Shown here one piece after another: positions 24,067 to 31,071 of a stretch of 34,414 nucleotides of DNA. The notes under the pieces were generated by a model, which was not told where the DNA came from, searched no databases, and saw only the letters and a list, made by a program, of their open reading frames with translations. Position numbers and translations under genes: made by a program. Each line of letters opens with the position of its first letter. The first letter of the stretch is position 1. Source of the stretch: an uncultured Lachnospiraceae bacterium (GTDB lineage Bacteria; Bacillota; Clostridia; Lachnospirales; Lachnospiraceae); contig CATKXE010000033.1 in assembly GCA_949840465.1 (NCBI GenBank), forward strand, positions 1 to 34,414, written 5' to 3'.

Positions 24067-25026
24067 ATGTCATTTTCTGGAAATGCCAAGGAAGAACTTT
24101 CCAGGAGCATCAGTCCGGCCAGACACTGCCAGATAGCGGAATTAGCGGCTTTGCTCAGCATGTGCGGTTCCATTGCCATAGGCGTCAGGAACCAGTGCCG
24201 TATAAAAATCTATACGGAAAATCAGGCTGTTGCAAGAAAAGTCTTTACATTGATCCAAAAAACATTTAATATAGATGCTGATATCTCAATCAGGAGGAAT
24301 ATGACGAAGAAAAGTATTTCCTATGCTGTAATAGTTGGAAGGCACAGGGATGCGTTACGTATTCTTCAGGCAACGAAATTGATGGATGGACACACGAAGG
24401 GTTTTGAGGAAGTGCATATTGCCAACCCGATCGTGGTTCAGCAGACCTGCTGCAGACGTGCATTTATACGGGGGGCCTTTTTAGCGGCAGGCTCTATGAG
24501 CAATCCGGCAAAGTCTTATCATTTTGAGATTGTCTGTGGTGCAAAGCTCATGGCGGAACAGATACAAAAGCAGATATGCAGCTTTGACATGGATGCCAAG
24601 ATCGTCCTGAGGAAGAAGTCTTATGTAGTATATCTCAAAGAGGGTTCACAGATTGTAGATATTTTGAATGTCATGGAAGCGCATGTGTCCTTGATGGAAC
24701 TGGAGAATGTCAGAATCCTGAAGGAGATGCGCAACACAGTGAACCGTAAGGTAAACTGTGAGACGGCGAACATCAACAAAACCGTCTCCGCTGCGGTGAG
24801 GCAGTTGGAGGATATTACATACTTGCGAGACACTATCGGTTTTGAAAAACTGCCGGATGGGTTGGAAGAGGTGGCGCAGGCACGCCTTTCACATCCGGAC
24901 GCATCACTAAAAGAGCTGGGGGAAATCTTGTCGCCGCCGGTAGGCAAGTCTGGGGTGAACCACAGACTGCGCAAGCTGGGGGAATTGGCAGAGAAAGTTA
25001 AGCAAGAACAAGGAGGGTTATTATGA
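24067..25026 (+). CDS. whiA: WhiA sporulation/cell-division regulator
   Basis: The 319-residue protein joins a degenerate LAGLIDADG-homing-endonuclease-like N-terminal domain (SFSGNAKEELSR, CCRRAFIRGAFLAAGS) to a C-terminal helix-turn-helix (ASLKELGEILSPPVGKSGVNHRLRKL). In Bacillus WhiA binds DNA and affects division and chromosome segregation; in Streptomyces it drives sporulation. It starts 16 nt after rapZ behind GGGGGAG, and its stop overlaps the HPr-like start by 4 nt, so the genes are coupled. Confidence 0.95.
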   Translation: MSFSGNAKEELSRSISPARHCQIAELAALLSMCGSIAIGVRNQCRIKIYTENQAVARKVFTLIQKTFNIDADISIRRNMTKKSISYAVIVGRHRDALRILQATKLMDGHTKGFEEVHIANPIVVQQTCCRRAFIRGAFLAAGSMSNPAKSYHFEIVCGAKLMAEQIQKQICSFDMDAKIVLRKKSYVVYLKEGSQIVDILNVMEAHVSLMELENVRILKEMRNTVNRKVNCETANINKTVSAAVRQLEDITYLRDTIGFEKLPDGLEEVAQARLSHPDASLKELGEILSPPVGKSGVNHRLRKLGELAEKVKQEQGGLL

Positions 25027-25280
25027 TTGAAACGCCAGTTGTCGTAAGACAAGAAAAGGGGCTTGATGGAAGACCGATTGCATTGTTGGTGCAGGAGGCA
25101 AGCCAGTACATGAGCAAAGTGTACATTAAGGTGCAGGAAAAAAGCATCAATGCAAAAAGTATCATGGGGATGATGAGCCTGAGTCTTTCCAAGGGAGAGG
25201 AGGTCACCATCCTGACGGAAGGCGAGGATGAAGAAAAGGCAGCGGAGGGGATCAAGACATTTTTTATGGCTGCAAATTAG
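25023..25280 (+). CDS. HPr-like (Crh-type) protein with Asp in place of His15
   Basis: The 85-residue HPr fold has the exact length of B. subtilis Crh. The active-site segment reads GLDGRP: Asp15 replaces the PTS-phosphorylated His, while Arg17-Pro18 remain. Ser46 in NAKSIMGMM, the HPr kinase site, is intact. It therefore cannot relay PTS phosphate through His15 but could be phosphorylated on Ser46 and bind CcpA, as Crh does (there with Gln15). It overlaps whiA by ATGA with AAGGAGGG inside whiA, the same neighbourhood as crh in Bacillus. Function as a regulatory HPr is inference from residues and context. Confidence 0.82.
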   Translation: MIETPVVVRQEKGLDGRPIALLVQEASQYMSKVYIKVQEKSINAKSIMGMMSLSLSKGEEVTILTEGEDEEKAAEGIKTFFMAAN

Positions 25281-25293
25281 AACATGTAATCCG

Positions 25294-25331
25294 GCGGACC
25301 TGTAGCCCTTCTTGATGGGGCTGCAGTCCGC
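25294..25331 (+). terminator. Terminator of the murB-rapZ-whiA-HPr unit
   Basis: GCGGAC plus TGTAGCCC (25294-25308, with one bulged C) pairs with GGGCTGCAGTCCGC (25318-25331) around a 9-nt loop; TGTTTC follows. A further small hairpin, ACCGTAT-CAGG-ATACGGT (25381-25398), lies in the leader of the next gene. Confidence 0.65.
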
Positions 25332-25488
25332 TGTTTCAAACTTCATACATGTCGGTGCAGCAGACAGACAAATGTGCGGTACCGTATCAGGATACGGTGC
25401 GGAAACTGCCTGCAGGAAAAGTTTACTTCGCAGATGCCGGGCGGACAATTTGCCGGGCTGGGTTGTTACATAATGGGGAGGTAGAGAC

Positions 25489-26436
25489 ATGAAAAAGATG
25501 CTGTTTGTGTATAATCCGAATGCAGGAACCGGATTATTAAAGCCAAAACTGGCAGACGTGGTTGACATTTTTGTGAAAGGCGGATATGACGTGACTATCT
25601 ATCCGACGCAATGCCAACACGATGCGCTGACAAAGATGATTACTTACACAGAAGATTATGATATTATTGTATGCAGCGGAGGGGATGGGACGCTGGACGA
25701 GGTTGTGACAGGCCTGTCAAAGCGCGCGAAAAAAGTGCCGGTGGGATATATTCCGGCGGGTACGACCAATGATTTTGCAAACAGCCTGAATATTCCCGGC
25801 AATATTCTGGAAGCGGCGGATACCGCAGTAAACGGAACGGTATTTCCCTGCGACGTGGGGAAGTTCAATGATGATTATTTCGTTTATATTGCAGCTTTCG
25901 GCCTGTTCACCGACGTATCCTACGAGACAAAGCAGAGCATGAAAAATGTATTGGGGCATCTTGCCTATATTCTGGAAGGTTCCAAGCAGATTTTTAATAT
26001 TCCGTCTTATCATGTCAGGGTGACCCATGACAGGGAAGCGGTCGAGGATGATTTTATGTTCGGTATGGTGACCAATTCCCGCTCGGTCGGCGGGTTCAAG
26101 GGAATCATCGGAAAGGATGTGATTTTTGACGACGGGCTTTTTGAAGTCACATTGATTAAGACGCCGAAGAGCCCCATCGCACTGAATGAGATCATCGCAT
26201 CTCTGGTCATCAAGCAGATTGATTCGAACCACGTATATTCCTTCCGTTCGGGTGAAGTGCATTTCGAGTCGGTAGAGGAGATTCCATGGACGCTGGACGG
26301 CGAGTTCGGCGGACAGCATAATGAGGTTACGATCTATAACCGGAAACAGGCGCTGCCGATCATGGTGAAAGTGGATACCAAGATCTCTTTAGAGGAAGAA
26401 AAGGTAGAGATACTGGAGAAAATAAAAGAAGAATAA
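25489..26436 (+). CDS. Diacylglycerol/lipid kinase family protein
   Basis: The 315-residue DAGK-catalytic-domain protein has NPNAGTG near the N-terminus and the ATP-binding/catalytic loop CSGGDGTLDEVV. Further motifs are PAGTTNDFA and the C-terminal DGEFGG. Relatives (DgkB, YegS, BmrU) phosphorylate diacylglycerol or similar lipids at the membrane face, recycling DAG from lipoteichoic acid synthesis. GGGGAGG is the ribosome site. It is a stand-alone gene between two terminators. The lipid substrate is not readable. Confidence 0.88.
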   Translation: MKKMLFVYNPNAGTGLLKPKLADVVDIFVKGGYDVTIYPTQCQHDALTKMITYTEDYDIIVCSGGDGTLDEVVTGLSKRAKKVPVGYIPAGTTNDFANSLNIPGNILEAADTAVNGTVFPCDVGKFNDDYFVYIAAFGLFTDVSYETKQSMKNVLGHLAYILEGSKQIFNIPSYHVRVTHDREAVEDDFMFGMVTNSRSVGGFKGIIGKDVIFDDGLFEVTLIKTPKSPIALNEIIASLVIKQIDSNHVYSFRSGEVHFESVEEIPWTLDGEFGGQHNEVTIYNRKQALPIMVKVDTKISLEEEKVEILEKIKEE

Positions 26437-26438
26437 AA

Positions 26439-26476
26439 ATAAAAAACCTTCGAAGATAATCTTCGAAGGCTTTTTT
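26439..26476. terminator. Bidirectional terminator between lipid kinase and tRNA-Glu
   Basis: CCTTCGAAGA (26447-26456) pairs perfectly with TCTTCGAAGG (26460-26469), with T6 on the plus side and an A-rich run on the other, giving Ts for the minus-strand tRNA transcript. Confidence 0.9.
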
Positions 26477-26478
26477 CA

Positions 26479-26550
26479 TGACTCCAAGGGGAATCGAACC
26501 CCTGATTCCAGCGTGAGAGGCTAGCGTCTTAACCGCTTGACCATGGAGCC
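26479..26550 (-). tRNA. tRNA-Glu (anticodon CTC)
   Basis: The 72-nt cloverleaf has acceptor GGCTCCA/TGGAGTC with discriminator A and D-stem GTC/GAC. Anticodon stem CTAGC/GCTGG holds loop CTCTCAC (anticodon CTC, reading GAG), and T-arm AGGGG-TTCGATT-CCCCT follows. CCA is not encoded. The terminator follows within 3 nt, and a promoter lies at 26609-26637. Confidence 0.93.
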
Positions 26551-26608
26551 CTATCAATCAGTCCTGCCTGTATATTGTAATAAATGTCATACATCACAAG
26601 CAAAATTG

Positions 26609-26637
26609 ATTATAGCACACAATTTCTAATTGTGCAA
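26609..26637 (-). promoter_or_regulatory. Promoter for tRNA-Glu with palindromic spacer
   Basis: On the minus strand, TTGCAC (26637-26632) and TATAAT (26614-26609) are 17 nt apart. The spacer and -35 edge contain the inverted repeat CACAATT-TCT-AATTGTG (26618-26634 on plus). Confidence 0.75.
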
Positions 26638-26729
26638 GAGAAAATTTATTTTTCGACATGAAATTTGTTCCAGAAGTGATTGCCGGCAATAACTGTAGAA
26701 TCGGTACAGGGGATGGCGGCAAAATACGC

Positions 26730-26758
26730 TTTACATTCTGACCGCTATTTGATAGTAT
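26730..26758 (+). promoter_or_regulatory. Promoter for nagB
   Basis: TTTACA (26730-26735) and TAGTAT (26753-26758) are 17 nt apart; the start codon is about 30 nt past the expected transcription start. Confidence 0.6.
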
Positions 26759-26794
26759 GGAATGAATAGAAAATGTCAGTAAGGAGAAAAAAAT

Positions 26795-27520
26795 ATGAGA
26801 ATAATTAAAGCAGAGAATTATCAGGATATGAGCAGAAAAGCGGCGAATATCATATCCGCGCAGATGATCATGAAACCGGACAGCGTATTGGGACTGGCTA
26901 CGGGTTCGAGCCCGGTCGGGATCTATGAGCAGCTGGTAGAGTGGTATAAGAAGGGAGATCTGGATTTTTCAAAAATAACGACCGTGAATCTGGACGAGTA
27001 CAAAGGACTGAACCGTGAAAATGACCAGAGTTACTACTATTTTATGCATCAGCATCTGTTTGACCATGTGAATGTCCGGCCGGAATGTACCCATGTGCCT
27101 GACGGGATGGAGGCGGATTCGCAGAAAGAATGCAAAAGATATGAGGGACTGGTTGATTCCTTAGGCGGGGCTGATCTGCAGCTTCTTGGGCTGGGGCATA
27201 ACGGGCATATCGGATTTAACGAGCCGGCTCCTGTATTTGAGAAGGCCACCCATTGCGTGGATCTGACAGAGAGCACCATCGAAGCCAATAAACGTTTCTT
27301 TGCATCCGCGGACGAAGTTCCGAAACAGGCATATACCATGGGCATCGGGACGATCATGAAGGCAAAGAAGATTCTGGTGGTCGTCAGCGGAGAGGATAAG
27401 GCGGAGATTGTCGCAAAAGCGTTTTACGGGGAGGTGACCCCGGAAGTACCGGCTTCTATTTTGCAGATGCATCAGGATGTGACAGTAGTCGCAGACAAAG
27501 CTGCATTGTCAAAGCTATAG
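26795..27520 (+). CDS. nagB: Glucosamine-6-phosphate deaminase
   Basis: The 241-residue enzyme converts glucosamine 6-phosphate to fructose 6-phosphate and ammonia, feeding amino sugars into glycolysis. The substrate loop is LATGSSPVG (residues 34-42), general base Asp67 lies in NLDEY, and His138 and Glu143 lie in GHNGHIGFNEP. The E. coli Asp141 is Asn136 here; I believe this is usual in the short Gram-positive enzymes. The protein is shorter than the allosteric 266-residue E. coli enzyme, so allosteric control by GlcNAc6P is unlikely. TAAGGAGAA precedes ATG 26795. It releases ammonium and opposes glmM-directed flux. Confidence 0.95.
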   Translation: MRIIKAENYQDMSRKAANIISAQMIMKPDSVLGLATGSSPVGIYEQLVEWYKKGDLDFSKITTVNLDEYKGLNRENDQSYYYFMHQHLFDHVNVRPECTHVPDGMEADSQKECKRYEGLVDSLGGADLQLLGLGHNGHIGFNEPAPVFEKATHCVDLTESTIEANKRFFASADEVPKQAYTMGIGTIMKAKKILVVVSGEDKAEIVAKAFYGEVTPEVPASILQMHQDVTVVADKAALSKL

Positions 27521-27582
27521 TTTCTGACGAATTTGCTTGTTAATTTTTGTGCAATGTGACCTCTGATTTTCAAAATTACAGA

Positions 27583-27611
27583 TTGTCTTTTTGGACAAAA
27601 TGGGATATAAT
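27583..27611 (+). promoter_or_regulatory. Promoter for fba
   Basis: TTGTCT (27583-27588) and TATAAT (27606-27611) are 17 nt apart, upstream of a leader of about 60 nt. Confidence 0.8.
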
Positions 27612-27680
27612 GGAACGAGATTTAAAATATTTCCTGTCAGTATCATGCTGGCGGGGTGGGAGAATTGGAGGAAAAAAATT

Positions 27681-28544
27681 ATGTTAGTATCAGCAAAAGA
27701 GATGCTTCAGAAAGCAAAAGCAGGCCACTATGCAGTGGGGCAGTTCAACATCAACAACCTGGAATGGACAAAGGCAATCCTTCTTACCGCAGAAGAGTGC
27801 AAGTCTCCTGTGATCTTAGGTGTTTCCGAGGGCGCAGGCAAGTATATGGCAGGATATAAGACTGTTGTCGGCATGGTAAATGGTATGCTGGAAGAACTGA
27901 ACATCACCGTTCCGGTTGCCCTGCATCTGGATCACGGCAGCTATGACGGATGTATGAAGTGTATTGAAGCAGGTTTCTCATCCATTATGTTTGACGGTTC
28001 TCATTTCCCGATTGAGGAGAATGTAGAGAAGACAAAAGAACTGGTTGCAATCGTTAATGAAAAGGGAATGTCTCTGGAAGCGGAAGTAGGAGCGATCGGC
28101 GGAGAAGAAGACGGCGTTGTTGGCAAGGGCGAGTGCGCAGATCCTGAAGAATGCAAGAGGATCGCGGATCTTGGAATCGATTTTCTGGCAGCAGGTATCG
28201 GCAACATTCACGGAAAATATCCGGCGAACTGGGAAGGCTTAAGCTTTGAGACTCTGGATGCGATCCAGAAGCTGACAGGAGATATGCCTCTGGTACTTCA
28301 CGGCGGTACAGGAATCCCGGCTGATATGATCAAAAAAGCAATCTCTCTCGGCGTTGCAAAGATTAATGTGAATACAGAATGCCAGCTTTCCTTCGCTGCA
28401 GCGACACGTGAATATGTTGAGGCAGGAAAAGACCTGGAAGGCAAGGGATTTGACCCGCGTAAGCTCTTAAAGCCGGGCGCAGACGCAATTATGGCAACTG
28501 TAAAGGAAAAGATGGAATTATTTGGTTCCATTGGAAAGGCCTGA
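27681..28544 (+). CDS. fba: Class II fructose-bisphosphate aldolase
   Basis: The 287-residue zinc enzyme interconverts fructose 1,6-bisphosphate with dihydroxyacetone phosphate and glyceraldehyde 3-phosphate. Catalytic Asp84 and zinc His85 lie in HLDHGS. EAEVGAIGGEEDG, NIHGKYP and LHGGTGIP give further metal and phosphate sites, and INVNTE is the substrate loop. The start is ATG 27681 behind GGAGG (9-nt spacer). A longer frame from 27591 begins inside the promoter and is rejected. Tagatose- or other ketose-bisphosphate activity cannot be excluded, but single-gene context and strong promoter suit the glycolytic enzyme. Confidence 0.92.
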   Translation: MLVSAKEMLQKAKAGHYAVGQFNINNLEWTKAILLTAEECKSPVILGVSEGAGKYMAGYKTVVGMVNGMLEELNITVPVALHLDHGSYDGCMKCIEAGFSSIMFDGSHFPIEENVEKTKELVAIVNEKGMSLEAEVGAIGGEEDGVVGKGECADPEECKRIADLGIDFLAAGIGNIHGKYPANWEGLSFETLDAIQKLTGDMPLVLHGGTGIPADMIKKAISLGVAKINVNTECQLSFAAATREYVEAGKDLEGKGFDPRKLLKPGADAIMATVKEKMELFGSIGKA

Positions 28545-28562
28545 AAAAAATAAAAAATATAC

Positions 28563-28591
28563 TTGCCTTTTCAGAAAAAGTGAGTTATACT
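28563..28591 (+). promoter_or_regulatory. Promoter for glnN
   Basis: TTGCCT (28563-28568) and TATACT (28586-28591) are 17 nt apart, placing the RNA start near 28598. That is directly before a 51-nt hairpin in a leader of about 215 nt. Confidence 0.8.
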
Positions 28592-28601
28592 GACAGGCGT
28601 A

Positions 28602-28761
28602 GATATGAACGAGGACGTTCCAAGGTGGCTTGGAGTGTCCTCTTTTCATATCCTGCAGGAAAGTCTTTGCAGATTCCCTGCAGGATGGACCCGCTTCATG
28701 GATATGCGCTGGGGCATGGAAGGCAGATTTTGTGTTATGTTGCTGCAGACGGGGCTTTTTT
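28602..28761 (+). promoter_or_regulatory. Structured glnN leader with candidate ANTAR-target hairpin
   Basis: Hairpin I has three stacked stems: GATATGAA/TTCATATC, GAGGAC/GTCCTC and TCCAAG/CTTGGA (28602-28652), 20 bp in all. Next, CTGCAGG (28653-28659) and TTTGCAG (28666-28672) pair around hexaloop AAAGTC with A1 and G4, as in ANTAR targets. Seven nt later, GC(A)GG and CCGC can close on ATGGAC, again A1/G4 (28680-28694), though this second stem is weak. CCTGCAGG at 28652-28659 can instead pair with the same self-complementary octamer at 28677-28684, an exclusive alternative fold. A T6 tract lies at 28756-28761. Antitermination by the downstream ANTAR protein is inferred. Confidence 0.6.
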
Positions 28762-28814
28762 GGCGGGACTCTTTATCAAGAAAACAACTTCAGCCAGATA
28801 GAAAGGAAGGTATT

Positions 28815-30929
28815 ATGAGTACAGAATTATTCAACGTAGCGGACATTTTTGGGGAAAACGTGTTTAATGACACCGTGATGCAGGCACGTTTGCCGAAAAA
28901 AGTGTATAAGAACCTGAAGAAAACGATTGAAGAAGGCAAAGAACTGGATCTTGAGACAGCCGATGTGATCGCGCATGAGATGAAAGAGTGGGCAATCGAA
29001 AAAGGCGCTACCCATTATACCCACTGGTTCCTGCCGCTGACCGGCGTGACGGCGGAAAAGCATGATTCTTTTATCTCCGCACCGCAGCCCAGCGGAAAGG
29101 TTCTGATGAGTTTCTCAGGAAAAGAGCTGATCAAGGGTGAGCCGGATGCTTCTTCATTTCCGTCAGGCGGGCTCAGGGCTACATTTGAAGCAAGAGGATA
29201 CACGGCATGGGACTGTACCTCCCCGGCATTCGTAAGGCAGGATGCGGCGGGCGCAACGCTGTGTATTCCGACAGCATTCTGTTCCTACACAGGGGAGGCA
29301 TTGGATCAGAAGACTCCCCTTCTTAGATCCATGGAAGCCATCAATGTGCAGGCGCTTCGGCTCCTGCGTTTATTTGGAAATACAACTTCTAAGAAAGTAA
29401 CTCCTTCTGTCGGGCCGGAGCAGGAATATTTTCTGGTTGACGCAGAACTGTTCCAGCAGAGAAAAGACCTGATTTATACCGGGCGTACATTGTTCGGCGC
29501 AATGCCGCCCAAAGGACAGGAGTTAGACGACCATTATTTTGGAACCATCCGTCAGAGGATTGCAGGTTTCATGAGGGACGTGAATATCCAGTTGTGGAAG
29601 GTGGGCGTGACCGCCAAGACGCAGCACAATGAGGTGGCTCCTGCCCAGCATGAGCTGGCTCCGATTTACGCGGAGGCGAATATTGCGGTTGACCATAACC
29701 AGATCGTGATGCAGACATTGAAAAGGGTGGCCTGCCAGCATGGCATGAAGTGCCTGCTCCATGAGAAGCCTTTTGCGGGAGTGAACGGTTCCGGTAAGCA
29801 CAATAACTGGTCCATTACAACGGACGACGGCATCAATATGCTGGATCCGGGGAAAACCCCGCATGAGAACAGGCAGTTCCTGCTCGTACTTTCCTGTATC
29901 CTGAAGGCAGTGAATAAGCATGCAGACCTCTTGCGCGAATCCGCGGCAGATCCGGGGAATGACCACAGGCTTGGGGCAAATGAGGCGCCTCCGGCAATCA
30001 TTTCCATCTTCCTGGGAGAACAGCTTGAAGATGTGATGGAGCAGCTGATCAGCACAGGGGAGGCGACACACAGCTTAAAGGGCGGAAAGTTACAGACCGG
30101 TGTGACCACTCTTCCTGATTTGTCAAAGGATGCGACAGACAGGAACAGGACTTCACCGTTTGCATTCACGGGAAATAAATTCGAGTTCCGAATGGTTGGC
30201 TCGCGGGATTCCATTGCAAACCCGAATATCGTATTGAACACGATCGTTGCGGAAGCATTTGCGGATGCATGTGATGTTCTGGAAAAAGCAGACGACTTCG
30301 ATATGGCGGTACATGATCTGATCAAACAGTACATGATCGAGAACCAGAGGATTGTATTTAACGGCAACGGATATTCCGCGGAATGGGTAGAAGAGGCAGA
30401 AAGAAGAGGGCTTCCGAATATCAAGTCCATGGTGGAGGCAATTCCCAGCATCACCACAGACAAGGCAGTAGAGCTCTTTGAGAGATTCAATGTATTTACA
30501 AGGGCAGAGTTGGAATCCAGGGCGGAAATCCAGTATGAGACATATGCAAAGGCCATCAATATTGAAGCACGTACCATGATCGATATGGCGAGCAAGCAGA
30601 TCATCCCGGCAGTGATGGGATATACGAAGACACTGGCGGATACGATCCTTGCGGTAAAGGAAGCCGGGGCGGATACCAGTGTGCAGGCCGACCTGCTGAC
30701 GGAAGTGACAGGGCTTCTAAAGGAGACGAAGGCGGCTCTGAACGCTTTAATCCATGTGACGGACGAAGCAGCCGGAAAGGAAGAAGGAGCAGATCAGGCA
30801 AATTACTACTATTCAGACGTATTCCCGGCTATGGAGGCGCTGCGCGCCCCGGTCGATCAGCTGGAAATGATCGTGGATAAGGAAGTATGGCCCATGCCTT
30901 CCTACGGAGACCTGATTTTTGAAGTATAA
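28815..30929 (+). CDS. glnN: Type III glutamine synthetase
   Basis: The 704-residue enzyme makes glutamine from glutamate, ammonia and ATP. Type III hallmarks are the large size and N-terminal region ([28 protein letters not shown]), the catalytic-core strands GPEQEYFLV and [23 protein letters not shown], and [13 protein letters not shown]. The C-terminal helical extension ends [11 protein letters not shown]. The start is ATG 28815 with GAAAGGAAGG. The frame stays open back to an ATG at 28605, but that ATG is inside leader hairpin I without a ribosome site. It leads the glnN-glnA-ANTAR locus and has a long structured leader. Confidence 0.96.
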   Translation: MSTELFNVADIFGENVFNDTVMQARLPKKVYKNLKKTIEEGKELDLETADVIAHEMKEWAIEKGATHYTHWFLPLTGVTAEKHDSFISAPQPSGKVLMSFSGKELIKGEPDASSFPSGGLRATFEARGYTAWDCTSPAFVRQDAAGATLCIPTAFCSYTGEALDQKTPLLRSMEAINVQALRLLRLFGNTTSKKVTPSVGPEQEYFLVDAELFQQRKDLIYTGRTLFGAMPPKGQELDDHYFGTIRQRIAGFMRDVNIQLWKVGVTAKTQHNEVAPAQHELAPIYAEANIAVDHNQIVMQTLKRVACQHGMKCLLHEKPFAGVNGSGKHNNWSITTDDGINMLDPGKTPHENRQFLLVLSCILKAVNKHADLLRESAADPGNDHRLGANEAPPAIISIFLGEQLEDVMEQLISTGEATHSLKGGKLQTGVTTLPDLSKDATDRNRTSPFAFTGNKFEFRMVGSRDSIANPNIVLNTIVAEAFADACDVLEKADDFDMAVHDLIKQYMIENQRIVFNGNGYSAEWVEEAERRGLPNIKSMVEAIPSITTDKAVELFERFNVFTRAELESRAEIQYETYAKAINIEARTMIDMASKQIIPAVMGYTKTLADTILAVKEAGADTSVQADLLTEVTGLLKETKAALNALIHVTDEAAGKEEGADQANYYYSDVFPAMEALRAPVDQLEMIVDKEVWPMPSYGDLIFEV

Positions 30930-30947
30930 ATTTTCGTAGTGTGCGTA

Positions 30948-31007
30948 CTCCCGGAAAGTCAGGGGTTGTAGAAAAATAACTGCAAGGGGCTTTTCGGGAG
31001 TGTTTTG
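30948..31007 (+). terminator. Terminator-like hairpin after glnN
   Basis: CTCCCGGAAAG (30948-30958) pairs with CTTTTCGGGAG (30990-31000), 11 bp with one G-T wobble, followed by TGTTTTG. GGAAAGTC at 30953-30960 repeats the octamer that forms the ANTAR-like loop in the glnN leader (28658-28665). Confidence 0.7.
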
Positions 31008-31014
31008 TCATAAT

Positions 31015-31054
31015 AAAAGGACGTTTTCCCGGAAAAAAGAGGACGTCCTTTTTT
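31015..31054 (+). terminator. Intrinsic terminator directly before the glnA ribosome site
   Basis: AAAAGGACGTTTTC (31015-31028) pairs with GAGGACGTCCTTTT (31039-31052), 14 bp with two G-T pairs, loop of 10. A T6 run (31049-31054) is shared with the stem. AGGAGG of glnA starts 6 nt later, so glnA lies behind a terminator, the layout of an attenuator. Confidence 0.85.
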
Positions 31055-31071
31055 AAAGCAGGAGGTAAATG

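Noticed and set aside
24621..25568. 315-residue open frame on the minus strand
   Set aside because: It runs antisense across whiA, the HPr-like gene and a terminator, with no family features.
27591..27680. Longer fba frame beginning before 27681
   Set aside because: It would start inside the promoter spacer upstream of the -10 box at 27606-27611, and its 30 extra residues are not family-like.
28605..28814. In-frame extension of glnN back to ATG 28605 (70 extra codons)
   Set aside because: The ATG lies about 7 nt after the expected transcription start, inside the long hairpin, without a ribosome site. The start at 28815 has GAAAGGAAGG and the family N-terminus. The open frame is probably chance, though a leader peptide cannot be ruled out.
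29666..30604. 312-residue open frame on the minus strand
   Set aside because: Antisense to glnN with Ser/Arg-rich shadow composition and no ribosome site.
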